From Actinostola sp. cb2023 (lineage: Eukaryota; Cnidaria; Anthozoa; Actiniaria; Actinostolidae): DNA of 64,000 bases. Positions within the stretch are counted from its first letter, which is position 1; each line of letters opens with the position of its first letter. The notes beneath the pieces are model-generated. The model was given only the letters and a program-made list of their open reading frames with translations, had not been told where the DNA came from and searched no databases. Both the position numbers and the translations under genes were made by a program. This document shows positions 13,301-27,200 of the stretch, one piece after another. Location of the stretch: NCBI GenBank assembly GCA_033675265.1, contig JAUJYZ010000222.1, forward strand, positions 526,001-590,000. The letters are read 5' to 3'.

Positions 13301-16300
13301 TTCCAGTCTTGTGCGAACATTTTATGAGCTGAATTGCAAGATTCATGGACTTTTATCAGCCGATTGACACCCAGCAATAGACTTCTGTCAGTCATAAACA
13401 TCAAATATGCCAACTGCAACTTATTTGATGTCAATTTGAAACTACAAGATGCAACATTCATCTTGGTGGTGTAGTAATGCATTGAAAGGTTTGCTTACGA
13501 GATTCTGCCTGACTTGGTGGGAGTTGTCATTTTAGCAACAGGTGATGGTATGGCAGATGGGCCAGATTCTGGAGCGACTATAAAACAATCATCAATCATC
13601 ATCATTAATCATCATTTGTATTATCATCATAAGCTTGATCAGCACTGTCTGTTACCATTGTCATCATCATCAACCATTATCACCACTACCAAAACAATCA
13701 CCATTCATCACCATCAGTGTTCTGTCATCATCATCATCATTCATATTATCATCATAAGCTTGATCAGCACTGTCATCATTGTCATCATCATAAACCATTA
13801 TCATCACTACCAAAACAATCACAATTCATCACCATCAGTTCTGTCATCATCATCAGCATTGTCATGGATTACTGCTGGAATTATTAGTACCAAATAAATA
13901 TTAAACAACAAAATAAAAACACTGTACAGCTGGATCAGTATGTGTATGCTGTCTTCATAGAAGTGTGGCAGTATACGATGGCAGGCAACCATCACTACCT
14001 AACACCCTATGACGCAAATTACATCATCACATCCAATGTATAATGTTTGTATGATACAGTCTATGCAGAACAATGTAAGTGATTGAAATCTAAATTCTCC
14101 TTGAAGCTCTTTGAATTTCATAGGAGAATTTGGATTTCGGTGGATAAATGACACTGTTCTTGCATACAACCCTTTAATTATTGTCCACGCCAGTTCAAAT
14201 GGAATTTGGAATTTTTCAACAGAGATTGAAAGAAGGGTTGAAAACCAACAACAACATATCCAAATCCATGATTTGACACACCCAAGATGGTCCACCTGCT
14301 ACTTACTACCAGTTGCACTGCTTTGTGTACACTTACTACCTACCAGGGTTAATGGGTCCCAGTTGCACTGCTTTGTGTACTACCTACCAGGGTTAATGAG
14401 TCCCAGTTGCACTGCTTTGTGTACACTTACTACCTACCAGGGTTAATGGGTCCCAGTTGCACTGCTTTGTGTACACTTACTACCTACCAGGGTTAATGGG
14501 TCCCAGTTGCACTGCTTTGTGTACTACCTACCAGGGTTAATGGGTCCCAGTTGCACTGCTTTGTGTACACTTACTACCTACCAGGGTTAATGGGTCCCAG
14601 TTGCACTGCTTTGTGTACACTTACTACCTACCAGGGTTAATGGGTCCCAGTTGCACTGCTTTGCTTTGTGTACACTTACTACCTACCAGGGTTAATGGGT
14701 CCCAGTTGCACTGCTTTGTGTACTACCTACCAGGGTTAATGGGTCTCAGTTGCACTGCTTTGTGTACACTTACTACCTACCAGGGTTAATGGGTCTCAGT
14801 TGCACTGCTTTGTGTACACTTACTACCTACCAGGGTTAATGGGTCCCAGTTGCACTGCTTTGTGTTCACTTACTACCTACCAGGGTTAATGGGTCCCAGT
14901 TGCACTGCTTTGTGTACACTTACTACCTACCAGGGTTAATGGGTCCCAGTTGCACTGCTTTGTGTACACTTACTACCTACCAGGGTTAATGGGTCCCAGT
15001 TGCACTGCTTTGTGTACACTTACTACCTACCAGGGTTTGTGTACTACCTACCAGGGTTAATGGGTCCCAGTTGCACTGCTTTGTGTACACTTACTACCTA
15101 CCAGGGTTAATGGGTCCCAGTTGCACTGCTTTGTGTTCACTTACTACCTACCAGGGTTAATGGGTCCCAGTTGCACTGCTTTGTGTACACTTACTACCTA
15201 CCAGGGTTAATGGGTCCCAGTTGCACTGCTTTGTGTACACTTACTACCTACCAGGGTTAATGGGTCCCAGTTGCACTGCTTTGTGTACACTTACTACCTA
15301 CCAGGGTTAATGGGTCCCAGTTGCACTGCTTTGTGTTCACTTACTACCTACCAGGGTTAATGGGTCCCAGTTGCACTGCTTTGTGTACACTTACTACCTA
15401 CCAGGGTTAATGGGTCCCAGTTGCACTGCTTTGTGTACACTTACTACCTACCAGGGTTAATGGGTCCCAGTTGCACTGCTTTGTGTACACTTACTACCTA
15501 CCAGGGTTAATGGGTCCCAGTTGCACTGCTTTGTGTACACTTACTACCTACCAGGGTTAATGGGTCCCAGTTGCACTGCTTTTACAACCTACCAGGGTTA
15601 ATGGGTCCCAGTTGCACTGCTTTGTGTACACTTACTACCTACCAGGGTTAATGGGTCCCAGTTGCACTGCTTTGTGTACACTTACTACCTACCACAGTTG
15701 CACTGCTTTGTGTACACTTACTACCTACCAGGGTTAATGGGTCCCAGTTGCACTGCTTTGTGTACACTTACTACCTACCAGGGTTAATGGGTCCCAGTTG
15801 CACTGCTTTGTGTACACTTACTACCTACCAGGGTTAATGGGTCCCAGTTGCACTGCTTTGTGTACACTTACTACCTACCAGGGTTAATGGGTCCCAGTTG
15901 CACTGCTTTGTGTACACTTACTACCTACCAGGGTTAATGGTCCCAGTTGCACTGCTTTGTGTTCACTTACTACCTACCAGGGTTAATGGGTCCCAGTTGC
16001 ACTGCTTTGTGTACACTTACTACCTACCAGGGTTATGGGTCCCAGTTGCACTGCTACACTTACTACCTACCAGGGTTAATGGGTCCCAGTTGCACTGCTT
16101 TGTGTACTACCTACCAGGGTTAATGGGTCCCAGTTGCACTGCTTTGTGTACTACCTACCAGGGTTAATGGGTCCCAGTTGCACTGCTTTGTGTACACTTA
16201 CTACCTACCAGGGTTAATGGGTCCCAGTTGCACTGCTTTGTGTACACTTACTACCTACCAGGGTTAATGGGTCCCAGTTGCACTGCTTTGTGTACACTTA

Positions 16301-19300
16301 CTACCTACCAGGGTTAATGGGTCCCAGTTGCACTGCTTTGTGTACACTTACTACCTACCAGGGTTAATGGGTCCCAGTTGCACTGCTTTGTGTACACTTA
16401 CTACCTACCAGGGTTAATGGGTCCCAGTTGCACTGCTTTGTGTACACTTACTACCTACCAGGGTTAATGGGTCCCTGTTGCACTGCTTTGTGTACACTTA
16501 CTACCTACCAGGGTTAATGGGTCCCAGGGATTTCCGCTTCTTTTTCAACACTTTTTCAAGAACACAGGCATCCTGATAAAAATTAAAATATTATTATTAT
16601 TGATTGGTTCATTTTTTCATCAATAAACAGCTATAAAATCGCTTACTGAACAATTTGTGTTTTAAGTAACTTGGGTATATACACCTATTCCAAAAATCGT
16701 TGTCCCTGCCGAAAGCAACAAGCACGAAGCTGACGACCACAAAGGACATTGGGACTTTCTCGTTATTCATTTATTCATCCGTAGACATTTTGACAACATG
16801 CATTTTCAAATGGCTGAATAGTTCCAAATGATTGCTATTCAACACTCGTAGGGATAACTTCTCGTATACCACGGATAAATGAATTAATTAGGAAATTCCA
16901 AAAGTCCTTTGCGATCGTCAGCTTCTTGCTTGTTGCTTTCGGACAACGATATTTGGAATAGGTGTATAATATCTATGACCTCAATTGCCAACATTCTCAG
17001 TGTCCAGTAGCTTAGTTTGTTTGATATCCATGGCCAGGAGGTCATGGATTCAATCCCAACTGGGACTCAAGTTTATTCACACTTGAAGAAACACTTTACA
17101 TGTTATCGTCATCGTTACCTGGTAAACTTGGGAATCTTCTTCATTAAAGTACCTTGCGTTATCAAACATGACTTCAAAGTCCAGTAACAGTTCATCTTCA
17201 GCAGAATACTGGAATCGCAAAGGAATAAAGGAATGAATTAAGGAATAAAGGAAAGCGAGGCAAGGCAAAAATGAATGAGAGGAAAACTAACTAACTAAAT
17301 GGATGAATGAATGAGTGAGCTGATACATGGACATATGAACAAGTTTGAAGTTTATTAAAATATGTATGTCTCTAAGTAAGCAAGCAAATAAGTGAATGAT
17401 TGTACATTGTATGAATGAATGGATGGGTGAATGAATGGATGCATGTATGGATAATAAAATAGTGTGTTTTGTACATTTTGTACATATATATTTCATATTC
17501 ATATTTTATAGTTTAGGAATATCGTTTTTATTTTATTCTGTAAAGCGCATTAGATCATATTATACATGTAATTTTTGAGCTATATAAGTATTAAATTATT
17601 ATTATATTATTATTCTTTTAATAAATGAATGGGCGAATGGTAAGTGACAAGTGAGTGATAGAATGGTGAATTATACATATAAATGAATAAAGAAGCAATA
17701 ACCCCACGTTAGAACACACTCAACCACTACAGAAAAATCTGAGCCCCAGGTGGGAAGTGAGTGATGTGAGTAAATGAATGGGTGAATGTATGGATGCATG
17801 CATGGATTTATGGATGTACATGTATGGATAATAAATGAGTGTGTTTTACTGTGCGACGACTTTAACCGGGGCCACTTAGATAACGAGAATGCTCTCTCCT
17901 GATTGGCTGAGGTACACAAATTTTGAAATTGGCTTTGTTTTCGTCTGACTTGTGATTGGTTCTCGTTGTCTAAGTGGCCCCGGTTACAGTAGTCGCACTG
18001 TAATAAATGAATGTGAATGACAAGTGAGTGATGTGAGTAAATGGATGCATGCATGGATGCATGGATAATAAATGAGTGGGTCATTAGAGAGAAAATATAT
18101 TACTTTTAAAAGCATAACTACTGATAACACATTTTATTTAACAACCACTGTCAACATTCTGTTCCACACGACCCAACAAGCTTAGCTTTAAATAATATCG
18201 TGTTTAAATAAAAGTTATTGTATTGTATAACAGACAATCATTCAAAGGAGAAAAATTGTACTAGAAAAAAACAATGCATATAAACTACATTTGACAATAA
18301 TATCAATGACACAGGATCAGTATGTGTATGCTGTCTTCATAGAAGTGTGGCAGTAAACGATGGCAGGCAACCACCACTACCTAACACCCTACGACGCAAA
18401 TTACATCATCACATCCAATGTATAATGTTTGTATGATACAGTCTATGCAAGAACAATGTAAGCAGTGATAGGGAAGGACGTGCGCCATGCGCCATTGGCA
18501 CGTTTTTAGATCGTACGGCGCAAAAAAATATTTTCTTTGGGGCCTTAGGGACGCATTACAATTTCAAAAAAACGTGGGTCCACGTCTTCGTTTCGGAGAT
18601 GTTTTGCCGTAAAAATCGAAAATTTTGCCGCCATTTTGAATTCCCAGGGGAGACTGGGTACTATAATGAGAGTTCGTTTCTTTAAAAACCACTGCTTTTT
18701 GCGCTTTTCAACATCAAAAAGCAGTTGAAAATCGAAAACATGTTCAGAAAGCTATTTTGATATCAAAAAGGGAAAACATGGATACTATTTCAAAAAAAAA
18801 GTTTTTTGGGTCATTTTGACTTCCGGTTTTAAGAGCGATGGCCCCTTTAGAAAATTTATGGCCCATAAATGTAGCAATTGATGGGCCATTGGCCCACCAC
18901 TGTTTTCAGCCTTCCCAATCACTGTGTAAGTGATCTAAATCTAAATTCTCCTTGAAGCTCTTTGAATTTCATAGGAGAATCTGGATTTTGGTCATAAATC
19001 ACTTACAACCATCACCCTACGATGCAAATTACACTATCACTTCCAAGTCGGCATAAGCAAGCCAGTCAACCCACCTTGTTATCTCTGATATTTGCCTCTA
19101 TTTGACTCAAGCATACTGGCTCTGATATTACTTTATAGTAATCTGGATACTCCTAAGGGTTGATGGACAGAAGAAAAATCAGTTTAGTTACTGTCTACAG
19201 CAAACAATACTCACTGTCAGTAGCGATAGATACACATGTACATTTTTGTAACAAGTTTTTCATTGGTGTTGTGTATTTAAACAAAGTTATACAGTTATAC

Positions 19301-22300
19301 TGTCCAGTGAAATGTGTTGAACGTAACATTGTTGAGAAGATATTAGTCATCCAGTCGATTACCGGTAAATGTAAAAAAGATAAATCATTTACTGGACAGG
19401 TTTTTTTCAACTCATTAGTTGCCTAATGAAGACCAATGGTATCGGCCACAACATACATGTACATGTAGCTAGTTGCCAAACCAAAACTGTCCAGTAAGTA
19501 AATTGTAAGTAAATTGTTGTAATTGTATAAGGACAGATATAGTGAACTATCTCAGACACCTTTGGGCCAACTTTGATTGTCTGGCCTAGAGAGGTGTCCA
19601 TCTTTAGAGAGATTTATTTTCATGAAATCAGTGGACAGACTTGTCTGGTCAAATGGAACAAGCCCTTGGTTAAAACTCATGTGCAAAGATGCTATCATAA
19701 GTGTTAATGATGATTACTGAGTTCTAAATAATACTTTGATAACAACCTCTGAAGAAGGCAAATCCATGAAGATGGCACACAAGTGTCTTGCATTCTCATC
19801 CTTTGAAAATAACAAAAAATAAAAATAAAAATTAGACAAAGTGGTAATAATAGCTCAGTGCAAGAACATTGTAAGTGGCTTGTGATCAAAACCCAAATTC
19901 TCCTCTGAAAATCAAAGAATCTCAAGGAGAATTTAGATTTTAATCAGAAATCACTTACATCGTTCTGGCACAGACCTATTAAATTATGCCATGAATTAAG
20001 GATCAGTATGTGTATGCTGTCTTCATAGAAGTGTGGCAGTATACGATGGCAGGCAACCACCACTACCTAACACCCTACGACGCAAATTACATCATCACTT
20101 CCAAACAAGACTGAAAGAATAGGCCATTTCCGAGTTCCTTTTATCTCTGTTTCAAAACGAGTCTACGTGCGAAACCTTTCATATGCAAATGAGTTTTCCT
20201 TTTTCATGTAAATAAAACTCATTTTCATATGAAAGGTTTCACACATAGACTCGCTTTGAAAGAGAGATAAAGGGAGCTCGGGAATGGCCTATTTGATGAA
20301 TCAGCAATGATGAATACAATTCAGCACTCACAACTGGGAATTGATGAAGATAATTATTCCAAAGAAACTTCAAAGTGTTAAGAAAATAATTCAAGTGTCT
20401 ACTTAATGTCCACCTTACACATTGCAGCTACCATGCAGCTCTATATTTACTAAACCAATACATGATTTCATTGTCCTGCAATGGATAGAGTTTTGCAATC
20501 TCGGTGAAACATTACAATGGGTTTCAGTCAACCAAAACATAAAAGTGTTAAACACAAAAGCACTTAAGTTGAAAATAATACACTTTTGTCTGACTTTAGT
20601 TTTTTATTTTTCTATTTTGACATTTCGACTGTAAATCAACAGTCTTCATCAGTTGGTCAAAAAAGCACTTTTCTTTCTGTCTTCATTGGTTAAGCTGAAA
20701 GAGGTCCCTTCATGCAGCCCAATAACAATACAAAATATCAATGCAACAAACCTGGTAGGTCAACACAGCTTTGGCCAGCTGTCGCATCCTCTTTTTCAAC
20801 ACCAAGGGATCCACGTCGTCAGTTTTCTTCTTCTTTGGTTTCCCATCGGCTGTGACTTTCTTCTTTGTCTTCATCTCTTTGATCTGCTTATACTCAGGTG
20901 GCAGGGGTTTTGCAACCTCTGAGCTGTCGTCATCTGTGCTTAGTGTCTCTGAGGGATCAACGTCCTTCTGAACTTTCTTCTTCTTCTGTAAGTTAGAGAG
21001 AAATGAAGACCAAAGTGGTTATTAAATCGCCCTTAATTTTAATCATAAAAATGTATTCTATGAATGGTGAATAATTATTGCAGGATTTGATACTTTGCAT
21101 AGATCTGTGAGGGTTTGAAATCTCAAAATGCAAATGAAGTGATGTCAGATGAGGCATCATTTACATGTATCACACAAAAACACCCTAGTGCAAATTACCG
21201 TATTTGCCGGTGTATAAGTCGACCTTTTAACCTCTAAAATTTAGCTTGAAAAATCGACCTCAACTTATACAACGGGTTTGAAAATCGATCTTTTGATCAC
21301 CACTGGGGATCAAAGCAGAAATGACCTTAAATCCATTTAAATCAATAGCTTTATCTAGGATAAACATCTAAATGATGTTTGTTGGGATAAATGACACATA
21401 ATTTTCAAAAGAAGAAGCGTAAAAGTGTTTATTAGAACCAACGAATTGGCTACGAACTTGAGACTTCAATCGGAGCCACCATGTTGTTCGTAAATCGCAT
21501 AACTTTGTTTAGTAGTTTCCTTTTGGTCATCACTGTACCTTAAACCCGATGATAAACATCTTTTAAATGATGTTTGTTGGGATTATTCGCAAAAGAAGAG
21601 CCACAAACTATCGGACTTCAGACACGAGGGACATGATGAGCCGCCATGTTGTTTGTAAATCACATGACTTTGTTCAGTAGTTTCCAGTCCATATTACCAT
21701 CAAGAAGTTCAAAATCGTATTTATAAATACGGTAACCTTTTTATTATTAGCGTTTGAAGTTTTGGTATGATAAAAGAGCTACAAATTTGCTTGTTTTTGA
21801 AGCCCAATGTTGTTGGCGTCTCAACTTGAACTTTTGTTTACACTTTTGTTTATGCCAAAGCCAAGGTTACCAAGCAGTTCAAAATGGCTGCCGATACAAG
21901 ATCGTGCGGAAATGTCCGACTTTTTGGGGGCTTTTGCATCTAACTTCGAATAGATTTGACATCAAAATATACTTGATGCTCTTAGGAAAGTAGGGTCGAC
22001 TTATACAAAGAATATATGATAAAATCAGGAATTTTGACCTCATTTTAGAGGGTCGACTTATACACCGAGTCGACTTATACACCGGCAAATACGGTACTAA
22101 CATTTTGAAACTGCAGAATCTTTTCTTAGTTTTCATTCTCAAAGCGCCACTTGTAAAACACTTTAAGAATTATGGCAAATGCCTCCTCTGATGTCACCAA
22201 ATTAGATTTAAATCATGATTTAAAGCCTCATGAATAGAATAGAATGATTTACATGTATAACTCAGTAATGCGAAGCTCAAATCACATAACACTGAACCAA

Positions 22301-22339
22301 CAGAATATTCACTTCATATTTATTAAGTGATTTAAAGTG

Positions 22340-22374
<35 letters not shown>

Positions 22375-22807
22375 TATTATTACTATTATTATTATTACTA
22401 TTATTATTATTATTATTACTACTATTATTATTATTATTACTATTATTATTATTATTACTATTATTATTACTACTACTATTATTATTATTACTATTATTAT
22501 TATTATTACTATTATTATTATTATTTGTAAATAAGGATTTTTATCTATTTTTCTATCTCTTATTTGTAATTATTATTATTACTACTATTATTATTATTAT
22601 TACTATTATTATTATTATTACTATTATTATTATTATTATTACTATTATTATTACTATTATTATTATTATTACTACTATTATTGTTTGTATTTTAATATCA
22701 TTAGTTAATTGTTATTGAACAATCCAAGCGATCATTTTAAATTTTGTAAATAAGGGATTTTTATCTATTTTTCTATCTCTTATTTGTAATTTGTTTTGAG
22801 GAATAAA

Positions 22808-22839
<32 letters not shown>

Positions 22840-24263
22840 TATTATTATTATTACTATTATTATTATTACTATTATAATACATTATTGTAATATATGATAA
22901 AATTTTAATAATATAATAACTTTATTCCTCAAAACAAATTACAAAGAGATAGAAAAATAGATAAAAATCCTTATTTACAAAATTTAAAATGATCGCTTGG
23001 ATTGTTCAATTGTAATATATGATTGATTTTATTATTAAAAATTATATTTATTATTATTATAACTATTATTATTATTATTATTATTATTACTATTATTATT
23101 ACTACTATTATTATTACTATTATTATTATTATTACTATTATTATTATTACTACTACTATTATTATATTATTACTATTATTATTATTATTATTATTATGTA
23201 AATAAGGATTTTTATCTATTTTTCTATCTCTTATTTGTAATTTGTTTTGAGGAATAAAGTTATCATTATTATTATTATTATTATTACTATTATTACTATT
23301 ATTACTATTATTATTATTTCCAAAACAAAAAATTGGGATAATAGGCACTGCCAATAATAGAACATGTAGCTACTCTCTCCACAGGTATTAATTATTACAG
23401 TGAAGATCTCCTAGGTAGCAAACTTGTATAAATATGGAGAACTGCACATCCGTTGAAAAAATAAAAAAGTTGATAATTCCCCAAATAATTACCTTTTGTG
23501 GTCAACCTACTGCGCTTTTCGGTTGAGCTTGGAACGCATCTACTTTTAAGTACACATTAACAGCATCAATCGATAAAATTTAGATTATTCTCTTCCCTGT
23601 ACTCAATCTTAACTTGGAAAGACAAGTGCAAGCTGAAGATTCTTCGAAGTAAACAACTCACCAGTGCCAGAATGTCCTGACACAAACAAATTGTAGACAA
23701 ATAACACACAGTGATTGATAGTCTGAGCAAAATAACCAATCAGCGTTATTGCACGTGCACTCTGTCTAGATAACAACAAGTGAATTCTAACTTGACAACG
23801 CGAAGTTATGACGTGAAAACTATGATTTTATATTCGAAAACTAGATGCGTTCCAAGCTCAACCGAAAAGCGCAGTACATTGTTTTTCAGAATAAAGCTGC
23901 TAAAAAGGTCCAGTGTGTTTAACTTTTGGATAAATTTGCAATTTTGAAAACCATTGACGTTGACAGGCCAATTTGTCCCAGCTTTTATCAGAGTTGGTGG
24001 ACACTTAGTTTGCGCTCCACTACATTAATATTTCACCCACACAATACACCACAGAATGGAGTATTTTTAATTCATCTAGATCAAATCAATGGCACGGTTC
24101 CAGTACAATGAGCCAGAGAAAGCACGCTTAAAATAGAACCAATTTGGAAAGTATCCTCACTTCGCTATAAACAAAATATCTTTTCAATGACATCACTATA
24201 ATATTATGTTCTTTCTATTAATGATTTTCTATTGAACTTGTGAATCTCAATATTGTAAAGCAG

Positions 24264-24297
<34 letters not shown>

Positions 24298-27200
24298 CTC
24301 TAAAACACATGGGTATTTAGCATGCGTAATTTATAGCACTTCACTCTCCCTCAATTTCTGGTTTTGACCCATGGGTATATTTGCAGTATTTATTATGGAT
24401 TCCTTTGTACCTCCCCCCATTTTTAAACCTTAGGATACCTTTAAATTGTGTTATACCTTTAGAAAGTCTTCCAAGTTTATGCCTTTTTCTTGAATCATTT
24501 TATTCGTGTCTGCTTTCTTTCTTTTTAGTTGTTCCAACATGCGTTCTGCATCCTATTGTGAGAAATAGTGCATTCGTTCACAGACACCTCTCTAAGACTC
24601 CCCTCTAAGACAGACACCCTCTAAGACAGACACCACTAAGACAGACACCCCTTTAAGACAGACGCCCCTCTAAGACATACAATGTACACCCTCTAAGACA
24701 GACTCCACTCTAAGACACCTCTCTAAGACATACACTCTCTAAGACAGACACCTCTCTAAGACAAACACCCCTCTAAGACAGACACCACTCTAAGACACCC
24801 CTCTAAGACAGACACCTCTCTAAGACAGACACCCCTCTAAGACAGACACCACTCTAAGACAGACACCCCTCTAAGACACCCCTCTAAGACAGACACCTCT
24901 CTAAGACAGACACCCCTAAGACATGAAACCATTCAATACTTTTATATTGTACAATATACCTTGAATAACATAGAGTTGGGTTCATTGTAGGTCTGAGCAT
25001 TGGTGAAACATAATTCCATCTCGTTGTCAAGTGCCTCCACACTTTCATAGTAACCACTCTAAAACGAGAGAAACAAATGTCACACAACAAAAACAAAATG
25101 TATTATTCTAACTAATCTTACCTTAATTTGAGATCTGATCTTCATCATAGCAATTGGCTTCTTAATGACTTCATAATAATCAGGGTATGCTCTGTAACAT
25201 AGTAAAAACTATTTAATGACAGTTATTGCACCCATTCTCGGTATTTATCTCTAACAAATACAAAATGGAAACAAAGAAAATAATTGAAACTAAGGGTGCG
25301 TTCGATTGACCTTATTCCAGAATAGGAATACACAAAATAACATCCCTAAATCGCTGTCGTGCAGCTACTGTCCACTGTAAAATGAAACAATTCCTTGTTG
25401 TATTATAATAAAGTTACAAGGAACAGTTTGGAATTTTAAATGTGCTGAAATAAAAGCATCCAAGTGTTTATTCTGTGTATTCCTATTCTGGAATAGAGTC
25501 AATCGAACGCACCCTAAGCATTATACAGCTCTGTAGTACCTGCGAGATGGCAGTCTAAGGAAGGGTTCAATCATAGGTCTTCCTGTTGCATCTGTATGTT
25601 TGTAGATCTCATTGAATAACATCATCAGAGGGTTATCAGTATCATCATCACCAATACCATCATCATCACCTAATAGCAGTAAAGCAAGGTCAATAGGCAC
25701 TAAGAGGTCATGTGACCCTTAAATCCAACAGCAGTGTCAAAATGAACTCCAGAAACGAAAAGAACAGCTCAAAATTAGTAAAAGGGCAAAGTTTCAGCTC
25801 AAAATGTCTGACACAGGAGAAATGACATTAAACATAAAATTGAACGTTTTCTAAGATTTTGTTTAGGAAATGCACTGGATGGCAAGTGTTTGCAATCCAG
25901 CACATTTTCCCATATGAATCCTAATAAAATTTGCGATTTTTTTAAAATGTCATTTCTCCTGTGTCAGACATTTGTCAAGGTTAAGATGGCCAGTGGTATA
26001 CTTTCACTTACCCCTACCCCCCTGAGTTTGGTTTCATCTTACCATGTGAGCTGTCTTCATACTGCTGGTCTTCCTGTTCCATTGGCTCAGCATGGCCAGT
26101 GGTATACTTTCACTTACCCCTACCCCCCTGAGTTTGTTCTTACCATGTGAGCTGTCTTCATACTGCTGGTCTTCCTGTTCCATTGGCTCAGCTTGGTACA
26201 TTGCCTGGTCATCTTCTTCTTCTAGTAGTGACGAAATGGCTGAACTGATTTGACCAGTACTACGCCGTGCTCTGTAAAAACATGGACGTGCACCACTATT
26301 GTCAAAATAAATAAAACTTATTGTTATTGTATAATATTGAAAGGGTAAGGGCTTGAATGACTTGTGAGATCAAGACTCTGATCATACTCTAAATTCTCCT
26401 TAAGATTCTTAAAATTCCCAAGGAGAATAGTCCCTTTTCGTGTTCACAGATCCTGTTGTAAAACCATTGTACTTATTGATATCAGACGCATTTGTACAGG
26501 GTTAGTCTCGAGTCAGTGTAAATTATTCACAAATATCAACAAGTACACGAAAAAATGTTGACATTGGACAATAGAAACATTTTTGAATTGCACGGACTGG
26601 TTTCTGAATCGAGGCTAACCCTGTAGGAATGCGTCTTTTGTCAAGGACAGTGATCATCTCTAAACAACGTGAAACTGGAGAATTCAGATATTCATCACAA
26701 GTCAATTAGATCCCTTTAGTCACACTTTCCACTTTCCCATTTCATTAATAGAAAATGGCAGACTGCAAATACATATGTAGAACAAGCTATGCTGCACATT
26801 TGTTTAGACAAATTTGGTGCCAAAGCTGCTCATAATAGACTTCACAGTGATCGAAATTACTGTATGATGGAAAATTCCAGCACAGACAGCAAGAGTAGAT
26901 TTCGTATGATTGTGAAAAACTCACGGCAATGGTGTGCCGTGACAGTGCCACGTCTTGATGTTTTAAGATTTCAAATGAATCCATCCCGTGACCTCCGGTT
27001 GCAACCACTCTCGTAAGCGACCACCTCTCCTAATTAAGCGACCAGTTTTCCAAAATCCAAAAGTTCAGTTCCAAGTCAAATTACTATTAGTTGAAACCTC
27101 TCGTAAGCGACCACCTCTCGTAAGCGACCACAAAGCTTGGCATTTTGGGTGGTCACTTACGGGAGATTTGACTGTCTCTAAATTTTGTAGTACGTGCAGG

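Noticed and set aside
14111..16167. Frames reading HCFVYTYYLPGL repeats
   Set aside because: Translations of the 50-bp minisatellite on the strand opposite to the gene.
14298..16524. CRISPR-like appearance of regular repeats
   Set aside because: Units are contiguous with no unique spacers, and the setting is an animal intron.
20570..20650. Possible Penelope-like or hammerhead-containing terminal repeat (TTTCGACTGTAAATCAACAG)
   Set aside because: The short motif is suggestive, but no hammerhead core (CTGATGA with GAAA) or reverse transcriptase could be found nearby.
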